Assembly (NCBI GenBank): GCA_005883085.1
Contig: VBAY01000175.1
Location: 1 to 6,440, forward strand
Length of the DNA stretch: 6,440 nt
Reading direction: 5' to 3'
Source: Candidatus Bathyarchaeota archaeon
Lineage (GTDB): Archaea > Thermoproteota > Bathyarchaeia > 40CM-2-53-6
The notes under the pieces are model-generated. The model searched no databases. It was not told the origin of the DNA and saw only the letters and a list, made by a program, of their open reading frames with translations. The first letter of the stretch is position 1, and the number at the start of each line of letters is the position of its first letter. Both the position numbers and the translations under genes were made by a program. Shown here piece after piece: positions 1 through 5,423 of this stretch.

Positions 1-1
1 C

Positions 2-61
2 CGACTCCTTACAGAGGATCAGTTGAAGGTAGATGGAAGGAGGGTTCTCTTCAAGAGTTGA
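2..61 (+). CDS. purN: Probable C-terminal end of phosphoribosylglycinamide formyltransferase (partial)
   Basis: An open frame enters from the left edge and ends at TGA 59-61. It encodes RLLTEDQLKVDGRRVLFKS, which resembles the usual PurN tail, where a helix ending in 'RLL.EG.L' is followed by a short strand 'V.GRRV'. PurN transfers the formyl group of 10-formyl-THF to GAR, the third step of purine synthesis. The context supports the call: the stop overlaps the TTG start of folD in a TTGA tetramer, and the following genes make formyl-THF or purines. Only 19 residues are visible and none is catalytic, so the assignment rests on tail similarity from memory plus neighbourhood. The frame of folD is also open to the left edge, but its translation there looks like nothing known. 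Confidence 0.65.
   Translation, partial: RLLTEDQLKVDGRRVLFKS
39..44 (+). promoter_or_regulatory. Shine-Dalgarno sequence for folD
   Basis: GGAGGG, within the purine-rich stretch 35-44, lies inside the purN tail. It is 13 bases before the TTG at 58 and 28 before the first ATG at 73. The spacing is long for TTG but much too long for ATG, so it favours the TTG start. Confidence 0.5.
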
Positions 62-918
62 CAGCAATACTAATGGATGGAAAACTGGTGGCTGGAGAGG
101 TCAAGAAACAGGTCGCCCAACAAGTCCAACAACTGGAAAAACATGGCACTACGCCTGTTCTCGCCACAGTTCAGGTCGGCGATGACCCTGCCAGCGCTTC
201 CTATCTCAAAGCCAAGCACAAAGCGGCTGACGAGGTTGGAATAAGATCCGAGAGCCACCACCTTCCCGCTGATACTTCCCAGGACAAACTGGTAGCATTG
301 CTTGGCCAGCTCAACACTAACCCTAAGGTCAACGGAATACTCGTCCAGGTGCCACTGCCCCCAGGCTTCAACGAGGAAAAGGTAATCGAGAGAATCATCC
401 CCTACAAGGACGTTGACGGACTACACCCCATCAACGCTGGAAAACTGGCTTCGGGCTATGAGGAGCTTGTTCCCTGCACGCCGAAAGGCGTCATCAAACT
501 CCTGAACTACTACAAGGTTCCAATCGCTGGGTCAAGGGCTGTAATCATTAACCGAAGCAATCTGGTGGGTAGACCCCTAGCCAACCTCCTCCTTAACAGA
601 GACGCGACCGTTACCGTCTGCCACTCCAAGACACCCAACCTTTCAGGAATGACACGGACAGCTGATATTCTGATCAGCGCAGTTGGAAAAGAGATCTTCC
701 AGGTTCGGGCAGACCATGTGAAACCTAACTCGGCTGTCGTCGACATCGGATTAACAAGGGTCAACGGAAAGCTCCGAGGTGATGTGGAATTTGACAAGGT
801 CAACAGAGTAGCCGGCTATATTACGCCAGTCCCAGGAGGTGTTGGACCTATGACGGTTGCCTGTCTGCTAGAGAACACTATACTCGCCTCAAGTATCCAG
901 ATTGGCTTGAAAGTTTGA
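58..918 (+). CDS. folD: Bifunctional methylenetetrahydrofolate dehydrogenase / methenyltetrahydrofolate cyclohydrolase
   Basis: FolD oxidises 5,10-methylene-THF to methenyl-THF with NAD(P)+ and hydrolyses it to 10-formyl-THF, the donor for PurN and AICAR transformylase; it is a cytosolic homodimer in known cases. The 286-residue length is typical. Catalytic-domain residues align with E. coli FolD at an offset of one: Tyr49 and Lys53 (YLKAK), Gln97 in GILVQVPLP and Asp120 in KDVDG. The nucleotide-binding domain follows: PCTPKG (139-144), RSNLVGRP (166-173), CHSKT (188-192), ADILISAVG (202-210) and the C-terminal PVPGGVGPMT (257-266). Position 165 is Asn where many family members have Gly (GRS). 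The TTG start is chosen because TTGA overlaps the upstream stop and a GGAGGG lies before it; ATG at 73 is the alternative. The stop overlaps the next gene by TTGA, implying coupled translation. Confidence 0.97.
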   Translation: MTAILMDGKLVAGEVKKQVAQQVQQLEKHGTTPVLATVQVGDDPASASYLKAKHKAADEVGIRSESHHLPADTSQDKLVALLGQLNTNPKVNGILVQVPLPPGFNEEKVIERIIPYKDVDGLHPINAGKLASGYEELVPCTPKGVIKLLNYYKVPIAGSRAVIINRSNLVGRPLANLLLNRDATVTVCHSKTPNLSGMTRTADILISAVGKEIFQVRADHVKPNSAVVDIGLTRVNGKLRGDVEFDKVNRVAGYITPVPGGVGPMTVACLLENTILASSIQIGLKV

Positions 919-1511
919 CCGAAGCAAAGACCGCTGTCGAGAAAGAACAATTCCGACGATACATTTTACGACTTAGGAACCGACAGTCTATCCGAGACAT
1001 TGAACAGAAAAGTATGGAAATTATGGATCAGGTTTTGCACCTTCACGAGTATGTCCGGGCGAGAGGTATTGCCTGCTATGTCAACAAGGGCAGCGAGGTT
1101 GACACTCGTCCCCTCATTCGGAAGTCTTTGGATAGCAACAAGCGTGTTCTCGTCCCGGTTGTGAAGAAGGGAGACATTGACCTCTTCTTCTCCGAGATCA
1201 AAGACCTCGGGAAAGAGCTTGCGCCTGGAAGCTTCAACATTCTCGAACCCAGGGAGGAATTTCTACGGCCCGAGAGCCTCGATACGGTCGATGTTATGTT
1301 CGTTCCGGGAATAGTGTGGGACAAGGAAGGCTACAGGCTCGGCTGGGGCAGAGGATATTTTGACCGCGTCCTTAAGACGCTCCCGGAACATGTTCGTTCG
1401 ATCGGTCTCTCGTTCAATCTACAGCTTGTCAGGCGTGTTCCTCGGGATCAATTTGATTTACCAGTGTACACGGTAGTGACTGAATCTCGCGTTGTGAGGT
1501 GTCACACTTGA
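915..1511 (+). CDS. 5-formyltetrahydrofolate cyclo-ligase (methenyl-THF synthetase)
   Basis: This enzyme uses ATP to convert 5-formyl-THF into 5,10-methenyl-THF, returning the storage or inhibitory folate to the active one-carbon pool that FolD turns into 10-formyl-THF. The 198 residues match the family length. Visible signatures are the basic N-terminal segment (KEQFRRYILRLRNR, 10-23), the substrate-pocket glutamate in GSEVDTRPLI (59-68, Glu61), FNILEP (107-112), the VMFVPGIVWD strand (127-136), the hallmark YRLGWGRGYFDRVL (140-153, family G.RLG.G.GYYD) and a closing DLPVYTVVTE. No clear ribosome binding site precedes the TTG at 915, but that TTG overlaps the folD stop (TTGA 915-918), so translation is probably coupled. 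Its stop overlaps purE the same way. Homologues are named MTHFS, ygfA or fau; I leave the symbol empty because naming in archaea varies. Confidence 0.93.
   Translation: MTEAKTAVEKEQFRRYILRLRNRQSIRDIEQKSMEIMDQVLHLHEYVRARGIACYVNKGSEVDTRPLIRKSLDSNKRVLVPVVKKGDIDLFFSEIKDLGKELAPGSFNILEPREEFLRPESLDTVDVMFVPGIVWDKEGYRLGWGRGYFDRVLKTLPEHVRSIGLSFNLQLVRRVPRDQFDLPVYTVVTESRVVRCHT
1496..1501 (+). promoter_or_regulatory. Shine-Dalgarno sequence that sets the purE start
   Basis: GAGGTG lies 6 bases before the TTG at 1508, an ideal spacing. It overlaps the GTG at 1499, which therefore cannot use it. This, together with the TTGA overlap, argues that purE starts at 1508. Confidence 0.6.
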
Positions 1512-1942
1512 CCAGAGGCGTCAGCATACTCATGGGTTCCGAGAGCGACCGGGAGATCGCCAAGAGGGCCGAGACCGTATTTGAGAAGCTTGGCATTCCT
1601 TTCGAGACGAAGGTTCTCTCGAGTCACCGCAACCACAAAGAGCTTGACAAGTACGTCGAGGCCTCGAAGTCTGATGTTTTCATTGCTATCGCCGGTCTCA
1701 GTGCGGCCCTTCCTGGTTTCGTTGCGTCTTTGACTAGCAAGCCGGTAATTGGGGTCCCTGTCTCAGGTAAGCTCAATCTTGACTCTATTCTCTCGATAGT
1801 TCAGCTTCCATCAGGCGTTCCAGTCGGCACTGTGGGCCTAGACAATGGAACGAACGCGGCGCTCTTGGCCGCTGAGATTCTGGCGCTCTCCGATTCAGAA
1901 CTCGCAAAGAGTCTCCAACAATACCGTGGTGGACGTGCTTAG
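1508..1942 (+). CDS. purE: 5-(carboxyamino)imidazole ribonucleotide mutase / AIR carboxylase catalytic subunit
   Basis: PurE produces CAIR, either from N5-CAIR (class I) or from AIR and CO2 (class II). The start is taken as TTG 1508, giving 144 residues, because GAGGTG lies 6 bases upstream and TTGA overlaps the preceding stop; GTG 1499 would add three residues. Family motifs are the phosphate-binding ILMGSESD (7-14), SSHR (38-41) containing the conserved His40, the IAIAGLSAALPG loop (59-70), KPVIGVPV, LDSILSIVQLPSGVPVGTV and NAALLAAEIL. The SAHRTP motif of typical class I enzymes reads SSHRNH here. The loop that usually ends AAHLPG reads SAALPG, so Ala67 replaces the usual His (E. coli His75). 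No purK is seen in the window, so class I versus class II chemistry cannot be settled. The stop abuts the purC ATG with no gap. Confidence 0.95.
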   Translation: MTRGVSILMGSESDREIAKRAETVFEKLGIPFETKVLSSHRNHKELDKYVEASKSDVFIAIAGLSAALPGFVASLTSKPVIGVPVSGKLNLDSILSIVQLPSGVPVGTVGLDNGTNAALLAAEILALSDSELAKSLQQYRGGRA

Positions 1943-2809
1943 ATGCAGGAACATGTTGGCGAATCCGAGAGTGAATTGTTGTCCACGCCGTTCAAGCGTG
2001 GCAAGGTGAAGGACATCTACGAGCTCGACAGCGACAAACTCTTGTTCTTCTTCACCGACAGAGTATCCGCCTATGACATCGTCCTTCCCTCGACTATTCC
2101 TCGGAAGGGGGAAGTGCTCTGCAAACTGGCGGCTTATTGGTTCAACTATCTGAAAGTCCCCCATCACATGGTCCGAGTGGAGAACCCGAACCGGATGGTT
2201 GTCCGGAAGCTGAAGATGATTCCGGTAGAGTGCGTTGTCCGAGGTTATCTCTACGGTAGCCTCTACGAAAGACTTGTCAAGGGAGACGTCAACTTACCGG
2301 TAAAGCCGATCAACGCCACCAAGCTTCCTGAACCCTACTTCGATCCGACCACCAAGTCTGACGTGAAGGATGAGCCAGTCACAATTGATCAGATTGTGGA
2401 CGAGGGCTGGTTGGACCCGGGAGAGATGGCTGCGCTCAAAGATAGTAGCCTCAACATCTACAAGAAAATGTCCGAACGCGCGGACAACGCCGGCTTCATT
2501 CTTGCTGATCTCAAACTAGAGTTTGGTTTTGACGAAGAAGGTAACATCGTACTGGCGGACTCGATTGGGCCCGACGAGTTTCGTCTCTGGCCGAAAGAGA
2601 ATTATTCTCTAGGCAAGAACCAGGAGAGTTATGATAAGCAGTTGATCCGTGACTGGCTCTCCAAGGTTGGTTACAAAAAGACCCTTGATGAGGCGCGGAA
2701 AGCTGGACAGCCAACTCCAAGACCGCCTGATCTTCCCAAGGATTTGATCGATGAGACGAGTAAGCGGTATGCTGTCGCTTATGAGCGCTTGACGGGACTG
2801 AAGCTCTAG
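1943..2809 (+). CDS. purC: Phosphoribosylaminoimidazole-succinocarboxamide synthase (SAICAR synthetase)
   Basis: PurC condenses CAIR with aspartate using ATP to give SAICAR, the step directly after PurE. At 288 residues it is the longer form, nearer the yeast-type enzyme than the roughly 240-residue bacterial form. Motifs are the glycine-rich GKVKDIYE (20-27), TDRVSAYD (38-45), PVECVVRGYLYGS (94-106), FDPTTKSDVKDEP (133-145), GFILADLKLEFG (184-195), the ADSIGPDEFRLWP segment (205-217), then YDKQ..RDWL and a C-terminal PTPRPPDLP with a TSKRY..AYERLTG helix. The acidic pair usual in the DE.(x)PD segment reads Asp206-Ser207 here. The ATG immediately follows the purE stop, and GGTGGA (1928-1933) is a possible ribosome binding site 9 bases upstream. 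It belongs to the same tight operon as its neighbours. Confidence 0.96.
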   Translation: MQEHVGESESELLSTPFKRGKVKDIYELDSDKLLFFFTDRVSAYDIVLPSTIPRKGEVLCKLAAYWFNYLKVPHHMVRVENPNRMVVRKLKMIPVECVVRGYLYGSLYERLVKGDVNLPVKPINATKLPEPYFDPTTKSDVKDEPVTIDQIVDEGWLDPGEMAALKDSSLNIYKKMSERADNAGFILADLKLEFGFDEEGNIVLADSIGPDEFRLWPKENYSLGKNQESYDKQLIRDWLSKVGYKKTLDEARKAGQPTPRPPDLPKDLIDETSKRYAVAYERLTGLKL

Positions 2810-2811
2810 GC

Positions 2812-3864
2812 TTGCCTCGGCCCCGCATGACCTACGCCAGAGCGGGAGTCGACGTTTCTCAAGTCAGAAAATCCCACGAGGCCCTCGCTCGAACACTTGA
2901 GTCTACGTTCAAGACTCGTAAAGGGAAAGTCGGACATCCCATTTTCCCGATCGGCCATTACGCGGGTCTCGTTGACCTAAACGATGGTCGGATTCTGAGC
3001 CTTCATACCGATAATGTTGGGACCAAGGTTATCATCGCCTGGATGATGCGCAAGTACGATTCCATCGGGATAGATTGTGTCGCGATGTGCGCGAATGATC
3101 TGATCTGCACGGGCGCAGAACCGATCAGCTTCCTCGACTACCTCGCTATGGCCAGACACGATCGCAATATTGTCGAAGAGATCGCGGTCGGGCTGGTGGA
3201 GGGCGCAAGGCAAGCTGGCATGGCAATCATCGGTGGCGAGACAGCCATCGTCCCAGATCTTCTTGCGCACGACCCAGGGCTAGACCTCGTGGGGATGGCA
3301 GCAGGAATCAGCGAGGAGAGAGACCTCATCCTTGGAGACGAGGTCCGAAAAGGAGACGCACTTATCGGAGTTGCTAGTTCAGGAATACACTCAAACGGTC
3401 TAACCCTTGCAAGGAAAATTCTTCTCAGACGGTACAAGCTGCGAGAGAATGTGCCGGGGCTTGGCCGAAGCATCGGTAAGGAGCTACTGGAGCCGACTCG
3501 AATCTATGTCAAGCCAGTTCTGGAGGCGACTAGAAAACTAGAGGTTCACGGGCTTGCTCACATAACAGGGGGAGCTTTCGCAAAACTCGACCGGATCGTC
3601 GGACGGGCAAGACTAGGAGCAGACATCGACCAGCTACCTTCTCCACTTGGAATATTCCGGATCATTCAGAAGAGGGGAAGAGTCTCCGACCGGGAAATGT
3701 TTCGGACCTTCAACATGGGAGTAGGCTTCGTCCTAATCTGTCCTCAAAGAACCGAGGATGTTGTAATCCGATTATTCAGGAGATACGGTCACGACGCGTT
3801 CCATCTCGGACAAGTGGAGAAATCTGCACAATGCAGTGAAGACTTTGCTGTTCAAGTAGACTAG
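2812..3864 (+). CDS. purM: Phosphoribosylformylglycinamidine cyclo-ligase (AIR synthetase)
   Basis: PurM closes the imidazole ring of FGAM with ATP to form AIR, the substrate for the PurE step. The 350-residue protein shows the N-terminal TYARAGVDV (7-15), a TDNVGTK nucleotide/metal segment (66-72, family ADGVGTK), GIDCVAMCANDLICTGAEP (86-104), IGGETAIVPD (140-149, GGETAEMPG in bacteria), GVASSGIHSNGLTLAR, EPTRIYV, HITGGAF and FNMGVGFVLI. The order and spacing match the PurM/ThiL/SelD-type fold. The start is uncertain: TTG 2812 leaves a 2-base gap after purC, while ATG 2827 would give a protein beginning MTYARAGVDV, where many family members start. Neither has a good Shine-Dalgarno. It is the last gene of the tight operon; a 182-base spacer follows. 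Confidence 0.96.
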   Translation: MPRPRMTYARAGVDVSQVRKSHEALARTLESTFKTRKGKVGHPIFPIGHYAGLVDLNDGRILSLHTDNVGTKVIIAWMMRKYDSIGIDCVAMCANDLICTGAEPISFLDYLAMARHDRNIVEEIAVGLVEGARQAGMAIIGGETAIVPDLLAHDPGLDLVGMAAGISEERDLILGDEVRKGDALIGVASSGIHSNGLTLARKILLRRYKLRENVPGLGRSIGKELLEPTRIYVKPVLEATRKLEVHGLAHITGGAFAKLDRIVGRARLGADIDQLPSPLGIFRIIQKRGRVSDREMFRTFNMGVGFVLICPQRTEDVVIRLFRRYGHDAFHLGQVEKSAQCSEDFAVQVD

Positions 3865-4046
3865 GTTCGGACCGTTTTCCGTGGACTTGATCTCTACTGT
3901 ATGCATGATCGGGATGATTCAATGGATTCTATTTAAGCGGAGAAAAGCATCCGATCACGATCGCTAGAACGATAACCGCAATCCTTAGATTCGTTTGAAT
4001 TCCATTCCAATCTTGCCGAGTTTGGAGTGGAGGCATTTGGCCGGAT

Positions 4047-4772
4047 TTGTTCGACGAGCGTTCGCAGATGGCCCTGTACCGGCTGATGAACCATGGCGTG
4101 ATAGCTCGGCTAGGGCCGCCGATCAGGCAAGGTAAGGAAAGTCTCGTTGTCTACGGAGTCACCCTTGACGGGCGGGAACTAGCAGTCAAAGTCCATACCT
4201 CTAAGGTATTTGGAAAACGAGAGAGAAAGCAGTATCTCTTCGGCGATTGGCGTTATCGTCACGCGAAGCGCCATATTACATTGCGGACTGAGTCAATGTG
4301 GGCCGAGAAGGAATACCGTAACCTAGCAAGACTGGAGAAGAAAGGAATTCCAGCTCCCCTTCCTCTCGGGTTTGAAGAAAATATTGTCGTGATGACCCTA
4401 GTCGGCGGCAATGGGGTCGCCGCACCGCAACTGAATGAGTTAGAAAGCGGGGATTACACTGCTCTTTCGAAGATGGTTCTCGCGGCACTGGAGAAGCTTG
4501 TCTCCAGGGCTCATCTGGTACACGGAGACCTTAGCCCCTACAACATTGTCGTCTGGGACCGTAAGCCCTTCATCATCGATGTCTCGCAAGCAGTCTTGGT
4601 TAGTCATCCAGATGCCGCGCGCCTCTTGGAGAACGATTTCAGAAATGTTGCCGCGTTTTTCGAGCTGAAGGACGTCGATGTGGACGACTACTACCGTGTC
4701 CAGGCGGAGATAACAGAGGAAGTTAGGCAACGCCAGAAGGAGTCACTCGTTCGTCCCGACTCGCAATATTAG
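4047..4772 (+). CDS. RIO1-family atypical serine/threonine protein kinase / ATPase
   Basis: RIO1 proteins act in the cytosol in late maturation of the small ribosomal subunit. The 241-residue protein is a RIO domain with no N-terminal winged helix, which separates it from RIO2. Visible elements are a short N-terminal helix LYRLMNHGVI (10-19), a P-loop region IRQGKESLVVYG (26-37), the ATP lysine Lys48 in LAVKV, the RIO1-type flexible insert with FGKRERKQYLFGDWRYR (55-71), WAEKEYRNLARL (85-96), the catalytic loop HGDLSPYN (159-166; Asp161, Asn166) and the metal-binding IDVSQA (177-182; Asp178). The P-loop differs from the usual STGKEANVY. The start is TTG 4047 with GGAGG 13 bases before it (4029-4033); ATG 4068 is an alternative that would remove seven residues. 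A 182-base gap from purM suggests separate transcription. It faces the SHOCT gene convergently. Confidence 0.93.
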   Translation: MFDERSQMALYRLMNHGVIARLGPPIRQGKESLVVYGVTLDGRELAVKVHTSKVFGKRERKQYLFGDWRYRHAKRHITLRTESMWAEKEYRNLARLEKKGIPAPLPLGFEENIVVMTLVGGNGVAAPQLNELESGDYTALSKMVLAALEKLVSRAHLVHGDLSPYNIVVWDRKPFIIDVSQAVLVSHPDAARLLENDFRNVAAFFELKDVDVDDYYRVQAEITEEVRQRQKESLVRPDSQY

Positions 4773-4866
4773 AGGCGCTCCGAACAAGGGCAAGGATCTA
4801 GGATCTTCTCAGTGTGGAAGAAGCCCGAAGAAAAAGAGGGCGAGGGTTCGGCTTGTTGTCAGTTCG

Positions 4867-5247
4867 TTACAGTTGGTTGGTGCTGTGTTGTTGTAGGTCG
4901 CGCATCATCTGTTCGAACTGTTCCTTGGTGATCTCTCCTTTGGCGTATCGTTCGCGGATGATGTAGTAGGACTCGTCTTGGTATCGCCAGTATCTTCCTC
5001 GGTAGCCGCATCCCCATCTCCACGGGAACACTAGCCATCTTACTATCCAGAAGAAGGCGAAGATTCCGAAGATGAAGAACAGTGGGAAGGGGAAGAAGAA
5101 GTACGGGTAGTACGTGCCGGCTACTGGTGCCGGTCGGGTCGCATAGAAGAACGCTGAGACGGCGACTGATGCTACGATCACTGCGACTAGCGCGAATATG
5201 CCCCAGGCGAAGAAGTGTCTGGGACGATTCCATTCATGTTGACTCAT
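4867..5247 (-). CDS. Small two-TM membrane protein with C-terminal SHOCT domain
   Basis: The 126-residue protein has two strongly hydrophobic segments, about 13-36 and 50-74, joined by a short loop rich in Pro and Tyr. The second is packed with Phe and Trp. A cationic, aromatic linker (75-90) leads to a short amphipathic domain at 94-118 with the sequence YYIIRERYAKGEITKEQFEQ, the classic SHOCT pattern (LRERYA.GEI..EEFE). SHOCT domains occur at ends of many membrane and secreted proteins and are thought to mediate oligomerisation; the molecular role of this protein is unknown. With two hydrophobic helices the SHOCT tail should lie on the same side as the N-terminus, probably cytosolic, which is inference. 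The start is ATG 5247 with a strong AAAGGAGG Shine-Dalgarno 8 bases upstream. A TATA-like box and paired palindromes precede it, so it is probably a regulated single-gene transcript. Confidence 0.88.
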   Translation of the reverse strand: MSQHEWNRPRHFFAWGIFALVAVIVASVAVSAFFYATRPAPVAGTYYPYFFFPFPLFFIFGIFAFFWIVRWLVFPWRWGCGYRGRYWRYQDESYYIIRERYAKGEITKEQFEQMMRDLQQHSTNQL

Positions 5248-5255
5248 ACATTTCG

Positions 5256-5263
5256 CCTCCTTT
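5256..5263 (-). promoter_or_regulatory. Strong Shine-Dalgarno for the SHOCT gene
   Basis: On the minus strand this reads AAAGGAGG, ending 8 bases before the ATG at 5247. It is the best ribosome binding site in the window and fixes the start of the SHOCT protein. Confidence 0.8.
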
Positions 5264-5275
5264 GCAAATGCTTCG

Positions 5276-5293
5276 ATATCGGTATAACGATAT
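5276..5293. promoter_or_regulatory. Imperfect palindrome, putative operator half of a tandem pair
   Basis: ATATCGGTATAACGATAT is an 18-bp inverted repeat with 16 of 18 positions symmetric; the outer arms ATATCG and CGATAT are perfect. It has the same arms and spacing as the palindrome at 5290-5307 and shares four bases with it. On the minus strand it lies just downstream of the TATA-like box, near the expected transcription start of the SHOCT gene. A dimeric winged-helix repressor is a reasonable reader, but the protein is unknown. Confidence 0.6.
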
Positions 5294-5307
5294 CGGATAT
5301 CCGATAT
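5290..5307. promoter_or_regulatory. Perfect 18-bp palindrome, putative operator overlapping the TATA-like box
   Basis: ATATCGGATATCCGATAT is identical to its reverse complement. With the site at 5276-5293 it forms two ATATCG-N6-CGATAT boxes at a 14-bp period; the nonamer CGATATCGG repeats directly at 5274-5282 and 5288-5296. It overlaps the TATA-like box of the SHOCT gene, so a bound protein would block TBP access. Function is inferred from symmetry and placement only. Confidence 0.65.
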
Positions 5308-5310
5308 AAG
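5304..5310 (-). promoter_or_regulatory. Putative archaeal TATA box for the SHOCT gene
   Basis: The minus strand reads CTTATAT, close to the archaeal box A pattern. It is about 56 bases before the ATG at 5247. A start of transcription about 25 bases downstream would fall near 5280, leaving a leader of some 30 bases that includes the Shine-Dalgarno. There is no experimental support. Confidence 0.45.
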
Positions 5311-5381
5311 TATTCTCTCTATTCCACAAAGATTACTAGCAAATGGGGAATCTCAAAGATCGAAAATTAAGCATTCTTTTC

Positions 5382-5402
5382 TCGACCCCCGGGGGTGGTC
5401 GA
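5382..5402 (-). terminator. GC-rich inverted repeat downstream of the AICAR transformylase gene, possible terminator
   Basis: The arms TCGACC and GGTCGA pair around a 9-base loop. An alternative register is the perfect palindrome ACCCCCGGGGGT at 5385-5396. It begins 21 bases after the TAA of the minus-strand AICAR transformylase gene. On the minus strand the sequence after it is A-rich and then contains only short T runs (TTAATTTTC), so it is not a strong intrinsic terminator. It could instead be an unrelated symmetric site. Confidence 0.3.
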
Positions 5403-5423
5403 TTTTCCCGTGCTCCTTCCTTC

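Noticed and set aside
1..57. N-terminal extension of FolD into the open frame at the left edge
   Set aside because: The extension has no FolD-like sequence and would run antagonistic to the purN-like tail in the second frame, which ends exactly at the TTG start.
1499..1501. GTG as start of purE
   Set aside because: It overlaps the GAGGTG ribosome binding site; TTG 1508 has ideal spacing and the TTGA overlap seen at the other junctions.
2511..2828. 105-codon minus-strand open frame opposite purC
   Set aside because: Its translation resembles no family and the plus strand carries a fully conserved PurC C-terminus.
3929..3938. CTATTTAAGC as a TATA box for the RIO1 gene in the 182-base spacer
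   Set aside because: It is only weakly TATA-like and would leave a leader of roughly 80 bases; the spacer probably holds a promoter but I cannot place it.
3911..3960. Possible C/D-box small RNA in the purM-RIO1 spacer (GATGATT)
   Set aside because: The C box does not match RTGATGA and no convincing D box pairs with it.
4821..4854. Bulged hairpin (AAGCC with GGCTT, GAA with TTC) between the convergent RIO1 and SHOCT genes
   Set aside because: The stem is short and bulged and no T-run follows it on either strand, so a terminator call is not supported.
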